From: Methylococcales bacterium
GTDB lineage: Bacteria; Pseudomonadota; Gammaproteobacteria; Methylococcales; Methylomonadaceae
Length of the DNA: 6,774 nucleotides
Reading direction: 5' to 3'
Assembly (NCBI GenBank): GCA_023146575.1
Contig: JAGLBU010000243.1
Location: 1 to 6,774, forward strand
Notes under the pieces: generated by a model
Told to the model about the DNA's origin: nothing
Databases searched by the model: none
What the model saw: only the letters and a program-made list of their open reading frames with translations
Position numbers and translations under genes: made by a program
Shown here: positions 1-5,136 of the stretch, in pieces
How the letters are laid out: every line of letters starts with the position of its first letter
How positions within the stretch are numbered: position 1 is the first letter of the stretch

Positions 1-23
1 GTTTTTAGTGTGAAGATTAAAAA

Positions 24-716
24 ATGAAATTTTTAACGTTGAAATACCTCCTTTTAAGTTGTCTTTTTATTGCAACAATTTGGGCAGGTTGGGAGGAGTT
101 AAAAGCGCAAGGGGCTGATTTACTTCCCATTAAATATGTTAAAATACAAGGGACGTATAAGTATGTTTCTAAGGAAGAAGTCAAAGACGTTTTACTCCAG
201 AAAGTTATGATGGGGTTTTTAAATACCGATATGTCGATTATTAGAGGTGAGTTGTTAGATTTATCGTGGGTTGCAGAGGTTAATATTCAGCGTGTATGGC
301 CTGATACTTTGGAGGTTAAGATTTATGAGCAATACCCTATGACACGTTGGGGAGAAACTGAATTACTTAATGAGCAAGGAAAGCTATTTAAACCCGATAA
401 TTTAGAAAAATTCAGGCAGTTACCTCTTTTAATTGGGCCTGAAGGTTTAGAGAATAAATTAATGACTATTATGCAATATTTGCAAAAAATATTAAGTACG
501 CATTTTTTGGTGTTGAAATCCTTTGAAGTTGATAAACGTCGTGCATGGACGCTTAAGCTTGATAATGGCATGATTTTAAAACTAGGGCAAAAGAAGCCGC
601 TGGAAAGGTTTAATCGTTTTTTAACCAGCTTGCCGATTTTAAAGAAAAAACGCAGTCGAGCGATTGCAAAAGTAGATTTGAGGTACGCTAACGGGTATGC
701 CGTAACGTGGAAATAG
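24..716 (+). CDS. ftsQ: Cell division protein FtsQ
   Basis: FtsQ is a single-pass inner-membrane divisome protein that recruits FtsB/FtsL to midcell from the periplasmic side. The 230-residue product has a hydrophobic segment at about residues 8-24, a POTRA domain at about 34-103 (PIKYVKIQG start; RVWPDTLEVKIYEQYP end) and a beta domain to the C-terminus. It ends in DLRYANGYAVTWK, matching the E. coli FtsQ strand DLRYDSGAAVGW that carries FtsB-binding Arg247/Tyr248 (here Arg220/Tyr221). It is shorter than E. coli FtsQ (276): the cytoplasmic N-terminus is only about seven residues and the tail after the last strand is missing. The ATG is fixed by an in-frame TAA at 18-20. No clear Shine-Dalgarno is visible; a frame-1 TGA at 25-27 overlaps the start as ATGA and could be the end of an upstream gene (ddl is usual there), which cannot be verified. 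The position before ftsA supports the call. Confidence 0.95.
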   Translation: MKFLTLKYLLLSCLFIATIWAGWEELKAQGADLLPIKYVKIQGTYKYVSKEEVKDVLLQKVMMGFLNTDMSIIRGELLDLSWVAEVNIQRVWPDTLEVKIYEQYPMTRWGETELLNEQGKLFKPDNLEKFRQLPLLIGPEGLENKLMTIMQYLQKILSTHFLVLKSFEVDKRRAWTLKLDNGMILKLGQKKPLERFNRFLTSLPILKKKRSRAIAKVDLRYANGYAVTWK

Positions 717-754
717 CGCGACATTTTTTGAAAGTGTGTTTAAATTTATTAAAT

Positions 755-823
755 TAAGCGCTAAGCTTTAGAATTTAAATAGAATACTATATCATCCTAT
801 CTTCAAAAAAAATAAGCGCTAAG
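755..823. repeat. Direct repeat pair TAAGCGCTAAG in ftsA leader
   Basis: The 11-base sequence TAAGCGCTAAG occurs at 755-765 and again at 813-823, same orientation, 58 bases apart start to start. Each copy is centred on the palindrome AGCGCT, the most GC-rich element of an otherwise A/T spacer. The second copy ends eight bases before the TATGAT hexamer. Paired sites of this kind can be operator half-sites, but I do not recognise a known regulator consensus. Confidence 0.55.
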
Positions 824-834
824 TAATATAGTAT
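784..834. repeat. Inverted repeat flanking second TAAGCGCTAAG copy
   Basis: ATACTATAT at 784-792 is the exact reverse complement of ATATAGTAT at 826-834, giving nine-base arms around a 33-base interior that holds the second TAAGCGCTAAG copy. The arms are nearly all A/T and no T-run follows, so an intrinsic terminator is unlikely. It may be a weak leader hairpin, a protein-binding dyad, or chance in AT-rich DNA. Confidence 0.35.
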
Positions 835-874
835 GATTAAAGCAAGAATTAATGTCTTAAATTGAGTACGTAGA

Positions 875-2101
875 ATGGCAAAAAAATCAGAAAGAAATAT
901 TGTTGTAGGATTAGATATAGGAACGTCGAAGGTCGCAGCGATCGTAGGTGAATACGATGTGGATGATGATTTGGAGATTATAGGGATAGGAACAGCCCCT
1001 TCGCGTGGTTTAAAGAAAGGTGTGGTGGTTAATCTTGAATCAACGGTTCATTCTATACAGCGGGCGGTTGAAGAGGCAGAATTGATGGCAGGCTGTCAAA
1101 TTCAATCTGTCTATGCAGGGATTGCAGGTAATCACATTAAAAGTCTTAATTCACATGGCATCGTTGCTATCAGGGATAAGGAAGTTAAACAACACGACAT
1201 TGATCGCGTGATTGATTCTGCCCGTGCGGTTGCCATTCCTGCCGACCAAAAAATACTGCATATTTTACCGCAAGAATTTGTGATTGATCAGCAAGATGGG
1301 ATTAAAGAGCCGATTGGAATGTCGGGTATTCGTTTAGAAGCTAAAGTTCACATGGTCACAGGCAGTGAAAGTGCGGCTCAAAATATTATAAAATGTATTC
1401 GCCGCTGTGGATTAAATGTTGATGATATTGTTTTAGAACAACTGGCTTCTTGTACCTCTGTTTTAACCGATGATGAAAAAGAGTTAGGGGTTTTGTTGTG
1501 TGATATTGGCGGTGGTACGACGGATATTGCTATTTTTGCAGATGGGGCTATTAAACATACGGCAGTGATCCCTATTGCAGGAGATCAAGTCACCAATGAT
1601 ATTGCCGTCGCATTACGAACGCCGACTAAAAATGCTGAACAAATAAAGTGTCAATACGCCTGCGCATTGACCTCGTTGACCAGTAATGAAGAATTAATTG
1701 AAGTGCCAAGCATTGGTGAACGTTCTCCTCGTAAAATTTCAACTGAAAATTTATCAGAAGTCGTGGAACCTCGTTACGAAGAACTTATGTTATTAGTTCA
1801 GGCAGAATTAAGGCGGAGTGGTTATGAAGATTTAATTACGGCAGGCTTGGTATTAACGGGTGGAAGCTCAAAAGTGAAAGGCTTAGCGCAATTAGCCGAA
1901 TCTATTTTTCATATCCCTGTTCGTGTTGGTATGCCTCAACATGTTTCAGGATTGACTGATGTTGTACAAAACCCAATTTATTCGACAGGCGTTGGTTTAC
2001 TGCTTTATGGTAGGGAACACGATGGTGGTTTTAATAAAACAGAAGAAGAATCTTCTGGATTGCTATCAATGATTAAAAATTGGTTTCAGGGTAACTTTTA
2101 A
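875..2101 (+). CDS. ftsA: Cell division protein FtsA
   Basis: FtsA is the actin-fold ATPase that tethers FtsZ filaments to the inner membrane and recruits later divisome proteins. The 408-residue product (E. coli 420) shows the phosphate-1 motif GLDIGTSKV at 12-20, the FtsA-specific 1C domain around 85-160, the phosphate-2 motif CDIGGGTTDIAIF at 209-221 and the adenosine motif GLVLTGGSSKVKG at 324-336. The C-terminal stretch from about 393 (GLLSMIKNWFQG) is an amphipathic membrane-targeting helix after an acidic linker. The start MAKKSERNIVVGLDIG has the usual short N-terminal extension for the family. The ribosome-binding site is weak, with only GAG at 864-866. ftsZ follows after 33 bases on the same strand, so co-transcription is likely. 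No key motif is missing. Confidence 0.98.
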   Translation: MAKKSERNIVVGLDIGTSKVAAIVGEYDVDDDLEIIGIGTAPSRGLKKGVVVNLESTVHSIQRAVEEAELMAGCQIQSVYAGIAGNHIKSLNSHGIVAIRDKEVKQHDIDRVIDSARAVAIPADQKILHILPQEFVIDQQDGIKEPIGMSGIRLEAKVHMVTGSESAAQNIIKCIRRCGLNVDDIVLEQLASCTSVLTDDEKELGVLLCDIGGGTTDIAIFADGAIKHTAVIPIAGDQVTNDIAVALRTPTKNAEQIKCQYACALTSLTSNEELIEVPSIGERSPRKISTENLSEVVEPRYEELMLLVQAELRRSGYEDLITAGLVLTGGSSKVKGLAQLAESIFHIPVRVGMPQHVSGLTDVVQNPIYSTGVGLLLYGREHDGGFNKTEEESSGLLSMIKNWFQGNF

Positions 2102-2122
2102 ACATTATATAAAGCTTTATTT

Positions 2123-2130
2123 AGGGGTGG
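2123..2130 (+). promoter_or_regulatory. Ribosome-binding site of ftsZ
   Basis: AGGGGTGG lies four bases before the ftsZ ATG at 2135, the purine-rich part AGGGG being eight to twelve bases upstream. It is clearly stronger than the sites before ftsQ, ftsA and lpxC, fitting the need for much more FtsZ than FtsA from one transcript. The abundance link is inference from the family. Confidence 0.6.
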
Positions 2131-2134
2131 TAAA

Positions 2135-3304
2135 ATGAAATACGAATTAGTCGATGCAAGCAATGAAAACGCTATCATCAAGGTTATTGGTATTGGCGGT
2201 GGCGGTGGTAATGCGGTTAATCACATGGTTGACAGTGCAATTGACGGAGTACAATTTATTTGTGCAAATACGGATGCCCAAGCGTTAAGGCGTTTAAGTG
2301 TTGATACCGTGGTTCAAATTGGCATAGAGCTTACCAAAGGTTTGGGAGCAGGAACGCGTCCTGAAGTTGGAAAACTAGCCGCAGAAGAGAATGCTGAACG
2401 TATCAAGGAAGTTATTGAAGGTGCGGATATGGTGTTTTTAACCGCAGGAATGGGCGGTGGTACTGGAACGGGTGCTATTTCAGTGATTGCACGGATTGCA
2501 AAGGAACTGGGGGTTTTAACCGTTGCGGTTGTGACTAAACCATTTGAATTTGAAGGAAAAAAGAAAGTTTTAGTGGCAGAAGAAGGTATTAAAGTTTTAG
2601 AGCAAAATGTTGATTCTTTAATTATTATTCCAAACCAAAAACTATTACCCGTATTGGGAAATAATTTGTCATTAGTTAATGCCTTTAAAGCCGCAAATGA
2701 TGTGTTATTGGATGCAGTACAAGGGATTACTGAATTAATTACTAATCCTGGGCTAATCAACGTTGATTTTGCAGATGTTGAAACCGTAATGTCAAATATG
2801 GGTACGGCGATCATGGGGTCGGGATCAGCAACAGGTGAAAACCGTGCCAGAGAAGCGGCTGAAAAAGCCATTGCTTGTCCGCTTTTAGAAGACATTAGTT
2901 TAGAAGGTGCGCGTGGTATATTGGTTAATATTACCGCCTCTGATATGGATTTGACTGAATTTAATGAAGTTGGCAATATTATGCATTCATTTGCATCGGA
3001 TGATGCGGATATGAAAATAGGAACGGCAATTAATCCTGATATGGGAGATGAAATTAAAGTAACTGTCGTCGCGACAGGTATGGGGGATGCGGTGTTAACT
3101 CAAATGACACCAGAGCCTACAAAATTGGTACAAAAAGCTGCGGCAGGTGATGTAAGTTATGATGTATTGGATAAACCGACCATTATTCGCAATAATAAAC
3201 CTGAAACCAAAGAAACTCGTTACGGTGTTCAGCCTCATAAAGAAGGGGATATGGACTTGGATTATTTGGACATTCCTGCTTTTTTGCGTAGACAAGCCGA
3301 TTAA
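2135..3304 (+). CDS. ftsZ: Cell division GTPase FtsZ
   Basis: FtsZ is the tubulin-like GTPase that polymerises into the midcell ring. The 389-residue product has IGIGGGGGNAVNHM at 18-31, the tubulin signature GGGTGTG at 107-113, NTDAQAL at 45-51 and the T7 loop NVDFADV at 209-215, whose Asp residues complete the GTPase site of the adjoining subunit. The linker after about residue 320 is short. The C-terminal peptide DYLDIPAFLRRQAD is near-identical to that of E. coli and binds FtsA and ZipA. Two nucleotide-loop stretches differ from the usual form: GAGTRPEVG (71-79) for GAGANPEVG, and GTGAISVIA (111-119) for GTGAAPVVA. The reading frame is intact and other motifs are normal, so the gene looks functional. 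It sits 33 bases after ftsA and 39 before lpxC. Confidence 0.99.
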   Translation: MKYELVDASNENAIIKVIGIGGGGGNAVNHMVDSAIDGVQFICANTDAQALRRLSVDTVVQIGIELTKGLGAGTRPEVGKLAAEENAERIKEVIEGADMVFLTAGMGGGTGTGAISVIARIAKELGVLTVAVVTKPFEFEGKKKVLVAEEGIKVLEQNVDSLIIIPNQKLLPVLGNNLSLVNAFKAANDVLLDAVQGITELITNPGLINVDFADVETVMSNMGTAIMGSGSATGENRAREAAEKAIACPLLEDISLEGARGILVNITASDMDLTEFNEVGNIMHSFASDDADMKIGTAINPDMGDEIKVTVVATGMGDAVLTQMTPEPTKLVQKAAAGDVSYDVLDKPTIIRNNKPETKETRYGVQPHKEGDMDLDYLDIPAFLRRQAD

Positions 3305-3316
3305 ATATAATATGAT
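3289..3316 (+). promoter_or_regulatory. Candidate sigma70 promoter for lpxC
   Basis: TAGACA at 3289-3294 (5/6 match to TTGACA) lies 16 bases from TATGAT at 3311-3316 (5/6 match to TATAAT), overlapping the end of ftsZ. A perfect TATAAT at 3306-3311 overlaps it; its only possible -35, TTGCGT at 3284-3289, is weaker. Transcription would start near 3323, leaving about 20 bases of leader. A promoter between ftsZ and lpxC would let lpxC be expressed apart from the division genes. This is motif evidence only, in AT-rich DNA. Confidence 0.4.
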
Positions 3317-3343
3317 AAAATACAGAGTTTTTTGCATTCACTT

Positions 3344-4258
3344 ATGATTAAACAGCAAACATTAAAAAATACCATTCGAGCAACAGGGGTGGGTTTACAT
3401 ACAGGTGATAAAGTTTATTTGACTTTACATCCTGCTGAAGTAGGTACTGGAATTCGTTTTCGTCGAACCGATTTAGATCAACCTGTTACGATTCAGGCAA
3501 CTCCTGAAAATGTTGGTGAAACCATGCTTTCAACAACATTAGTACAAGGAAATATAAAAATATCAACCGTAGAGCATTTATTATCGGCTTTAGCGGGTTT
3601 AGGGATTGATAACGCTATTATTGATGTAAATTCTGCCGAAGTGCCTATCATGGATGGCAGTGCGGGGCCTTTTGTTTTTTTAATTCAATCAGCGGGTGTG
3701 GTTGAGCAAAATTCTCCTAAAAAATACCTTCGTATAAAAGAAACTATTCGCGTTAAAGATGGGGATAAATGGGCAGAATTTGTGCCTTTTGAGGGCTTTA
3801 AAGTAAGCTTTACCATTGATTTTGAACACCCAGCTTTTGCAGACCATTTAAAAACCGCTACAATGGATTTTTCATTAACATCCTTTGTTAAGGAAGTAAG
3901 CCGAGCAAGAACCTTTGGCTTTATGAAAGATATAGAATTTTTGAGGAAAAATAATTTAGCGTTAGGGGGAAGTTTAGACAATGCTATTATTATTGATGAT
4001 GATAAAGTGCTTAATGAAGATGGATTACGTTATGCGGATGAGTTTGTAAAGCATAAGATTCTGGATGCTATTGGGGATTTATACTTATTAGGCTATAGTT
4101 TAATTGGCGAGTTTAGAGGCCATAAATCAGGGCATGCCTTAAATAATAAATTATTGCACGCATTGTTAGCGAATGAAGATGCATGGGAAATTGTTACCTT
4201 TGAAAATGAAAATGAAGCCCCTAATTTTTTTAGACAGTCTCAAGAATTAGCCGCTTAA
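3344..4258 (+). CDS. lpxC: UDP-3-O-acyl-N-acetylglucosamine deacetylase LpxC
   Basis: LpxC is the zinc-dependent cytoplasmic deacetylase that catalyses the committed step of lipid A synthesis. From the ATG at 3344 the product has 304 residues (E. coli 305). Zinc ligands His78, His237 and Asp241 are present, with catalytic Glu77 ([12 protein letters not shown]) and His264 (KSGHALNNK). These match E. coli His79, His238, Asp242, Glu78 and His265. The ATG is preferred to the in-frame TTG at 3332 because [21 protein letters not shown] aligns from its first residue with E. coli [21 protein letters not shown]; the TTG would add MHSL. The ribosome-binding site is weak (AGAG at 3324-3327, rather distant). 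It follows ftsZ by 39 bases, the standard dcw order. The C-terminus, SQELAA, ends in small nonpolar residues; in E. coli the LpxC tail is an FtsH degradation signal. Confidence 0.97.
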   Translation: MIKQQTLKNTIRATGVGLHTGDKVYLTLHPAEVGTGIRFRRTDLDQPVTIQATPENVGETMLSTTLVQGNIKISTVEHLLSALAGLGIDNAIIDVNSAEVPIMDGSAGPFVFLIQSAGVVEQNSPKKYLRIKETIRVKDGDKWAEFVPFEGFKVSFTIDFEHPAFADHLKTATMDFSLTSFVKEVSRARTFGFMKDIEFLRKNNLALGGSLDNAIIIDDDKVLNEDGLRYADEFVKHKILDAIGDLYLLGYSLIGEFRGHKSGHALNNKLLHALLANEDAWEIVTFENENEAPNFFRQSQELAA

Positions 4259-4266
4259 TTTTTTTT
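4242..4266 (+). terminator. Weak candidate terminator at the lpxC end
   Basis: Bases 4242-4250 (AAGAATTAG) can pair with 4255-4263 (TTAATTTTT) through A-T and two G-T pairs around a four-base CCGC loop, and the eight-T run at 4259-4266 overlaps the 3' arm. The stem has no G-C pair, so it would be unstable. The position, across the lpxC stop where transcription meets convergent dciA, is its main support. It may not terminate at all. Confidence 0.2.
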
Positions 4267-4692
4267 ATTTGATAAGGTTTGGCTTAATTTAAGCAATACC
4301 TTTTTTAGTTTTTCATCCTGCATAGAATCGCTACAGTGACGGACTAATGCAATGTTTTTTTCTGATGGGCGTTCAAGTGAAACGTTGTTTTTTTGGGAAG
4401 TTTTCGGTGATATTATTTTAATGCGTAATGATTTGAGCGTTGAAAAATTATTGAGATTTAAAGCTTTTAGTATCGTTGGTTGGTAAAAATGTAGTTGAGA
4501 AGCCCAAAGGGCAGTATCTGTGTAAATAAGCAACATATCATTTGAAATAGTACAGTGCAAAATATGCTCGCCTAAGGGTTTGGTAACCGATTTTTTGATA
4601 ATTTTCAAAATTGAAAGGTGTTGTTTTATTTTTTGTTGGTGTTTTTGAATAATTTGCAAATGATAGGTTTTTACTGTTTTAAAAGTGTTCAT
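4255..4692 (-). CDS. dciA: DciA family (DUF721) helicase-loading protein
   Basis: DciA proteins help load the replicative helicase DnaB in bacteria lacking a DnaC-type loader. The 145-residue product has a basic helical start, a DUF721/KH-like core at about 20-97 and a polar, probably flexible tail ending in a Lys-rich helix (about 125-144). The family pattern is clear in [18 protein letters not shown] at 40-57 followed by [19 protein letters not shown] at 60-78, including the conserved Trp of the WA..L motif. A DUF721 gene beside lpxC is also found in Pseudomonas (PA4405 next to lpxC PA4406), supporting the call. The start ATG is set by an in-frame stop two codons upstream; no Shine-Dalgarno is visible. 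It is rich in Lys, Asn, Ile and Gln and less conserved than its neighbours, as this family tends to be. It converges on lpxC and diverges from hfq. Confidence 0.85.
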   Translation of the reverse strand: MNTFKTVKTYHLQIIQKHQQKIKQHLSILKIIKKSVTKPLGEHILHCTISNDMLLIYTDTALWASQLHFYQPTILKALNLNNFSTLKSLRIKIISPKTSQKNNVSLERPSEKNIALVRHCSDSMQDEKLKKVLLKLSQTLSNKKN

Positions 4693-4715
4693 GTTTTACA
4701 TAAAGAATAATTTAA

Positions 4716-4739
4716 GTTTGCCATAATAGTATGGTAAAT
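4716..4739. repeat. Imperfect palindrome upstream of dciA
   Basis: GTTTGCCATA (4716-4725) faces TATGGTAAAT (4730-4739) around a four-base ATAG centre. CCATA/TATGG and TTT/AAA pair exactly, with G-T pairs at 4720/4735 and 4716/4739. It covers the possible dciA -10 on the minus strand, so it could be an operator; no regulator is recognisable from the sequence. Confidence 0.4.
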
Positions 4740-4787
4740 ACTGATGTTGTTAGAACAATATTGAGATTGAGCTTGTAAATTCTAATT

Positions 4788-4815
4788 TTGTCCCAATTAA
4801 TTCAAAATGTATTAT
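4788..4815 (+). promoter_or_regulatory. Candidate hfq promoter
   Basis: TTGTCC (4788-4793, 4/6 match to TTGACA) is followed after 16 bases by TATTAT (4810-4815, 5/6 match to TATAAT). Transcription would begin near 4822, giving a leader of about 58 bases to the hfq ATG. Hexamers closer to the gene (TATATA 4853-4858, GATAAT 4862-4867) would leave almost no leader and have no -35. This is pattern evidence only. Confidence 0.3.
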
Positions 4816-4879
4816 TACATCTAGTCAGCAATCATTTAATAATTAATAAATTTATATACAAGATAATAGGGAAAATTGG

Positions 4880-5125
4880 ATGTCAAAAAATCAGAATTTA
4901 CAGGATACTTTTTTGAATATGCTTCGAAAAGAGCATGTTCCTGTTTCCATTTTTTTAGTGAATGGAATTAAATTACAAGGCAAAATTGATTCGTTCGATC
5001 AATATGTCATTATGTTGAAAAATACCGTGAGTCAAATGGTTTACAAACATGCCATTTCGACTATTGTCCCTGGAAAGGCTGTTAAAATGCGCCGTGATAA
5101 CGAGTCAACTGATGATGCTGAATAA
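4880..5125 (+). CDS. hfq: RNA chaperone Hfq
   Basis: Hfq is the hexameric Sm-like ring protein that binds sRNAs and mRNAs and promotes their pairing. The 81-residue product carries the Sm1 region [20 protein letters not shown] and the Sm2 signature YKHAIST at 55-61. Proximal-face residues Gln8, Asp9, Tyr42 (Phe in E. coli), Lys56 and His57 are present, as are distal-face residues Gly29, Ile30, Lys31 and Gln33, with Phe25 replacing Tyr25. The rim motif reads RKEH (16-19) rather than RRER (E. coli) or RKER (Pseudomonas). The C-terminal tail is short, as in Pseudomonas (82 residues), and ends acidic (ESTDDAE). AGGGA at 4868-4872 is a good ribosome-binding site seven bases before the ATG. hflX follows after 11 bases. 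In E. coli miaA precedes hfq; here the upstream neighbour is divergent dciA. Confidence 0.98.
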   Translation: MSKNQNLQDTFLNMLRKEHVPVSIFLVNGIKLQGKIDSFDQYVIMLKNTVSQMVYKHAISTIVPGKAVKMRRDNESTDDAE

Positions 5126-5129
5126 GGAG
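5124..5129 (+). promoter_or_regulatory. Strong ribosome-binding site of hflX
   Basis: AAGGAG lies seven bases before the TTG start at 5137 and shares its first two bases with the hfq stop codon (TAAGGAG, 5123-5129). It is the best Shine-Dalgarno in the window and decides the non-ATG start. The overlap implies that ribosomes finishing hfq can help initiate hflX. Confidence 0.8.
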
Positions 5130-5136
5130 TATTCGA

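Larger units (their letters stand above)
717..874 (+). promoter_or_regulatory. ftsQ-ftsA spacer, probable ftsA control region
   Basis: This 158-base AT-rich spacer separates ftsQ from ftsA, which overlap by one base in E. coli. It contains two copies of TAAGCGCTAAG, an inverted repeat with arms at 784-792 and 826-834, and a TATGAT hexamer at 832-837 (5/6 match to the sigma70 -10) about 37 bases before the ftsA ATG. No convincing -35 lies 16-18 bases upstream of that hexamer, so a promoter here would be weak or activator-dependent. A second possible pair, TTGAAA (728-733) and TAAATT (750-755), is poor. I see no ORF and no hairpin plus T-run terminator. A separate ftsA promoter is inferred from the spacing, not shown. 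Confidence 0.4.
4693..4879. promoter_or_regulatory. Divergent dciA-hfq intergenic region
   Basis: This 187-base AT-rich spacer lies between divergently oriented dciA and hfq, so it must hold promoters for both unless transcripts enter from elsewhere. The dciA side has an imperfect palindrome at 4716-4739 that contains a minus-strand TATTAT hexamer (4728-4723) without a good -35. The hfq side has the pair described separately at 4788-4815. I see no ORF and no terminator. Confidence 0.5.

Noticed and set aside
1..27. Possible 3' end of an upstream gene (VFSVKIKK then TGA, overlapping ftsQ as ATGA)
   Set aside because: Eight codons are too few to identify. The frame-2 TGA at 11-13 and frame-3 TAG at 6-8 are equally possible ends, so ddl cannot be claimed from sequence.
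323..724. Minus-strand open frame opposite the ftsQ 3' half
   Set aside because: It overlaps a well-supported gene, has no ribosome-binding site seen and no recognisable family.
2314..2976. Long minus-strand open frame (220 codons) opposite ftsZ
   Set aside because: It lies wholly inside the highly conserved ftsZ gene and reads as low-complexity Ser/Pro/Ala sequence with no recognisable domain; it is a shadow of ftsZ codon bias.
3095..3347. Small open frames on both strands across the ftsZ-lpxC boundary
   Set aside because: They are short frames sharing bases with the ftsZ end and lpxC promoter region; the hydrophobic look comes from AT-rich codons, and no start signal supports them.
3685..3981. 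Minus-strand open frame inside lpxC
   Set aside because: It is antisense to conserved LpxC catalytic-domain sequence, with no family resemblance.
4862..4867. GATAAT as the hfq -10 element
   Set aside because: The transcript would begin at or after the ribosome-binding site, and there is no -35 at the right spacing.
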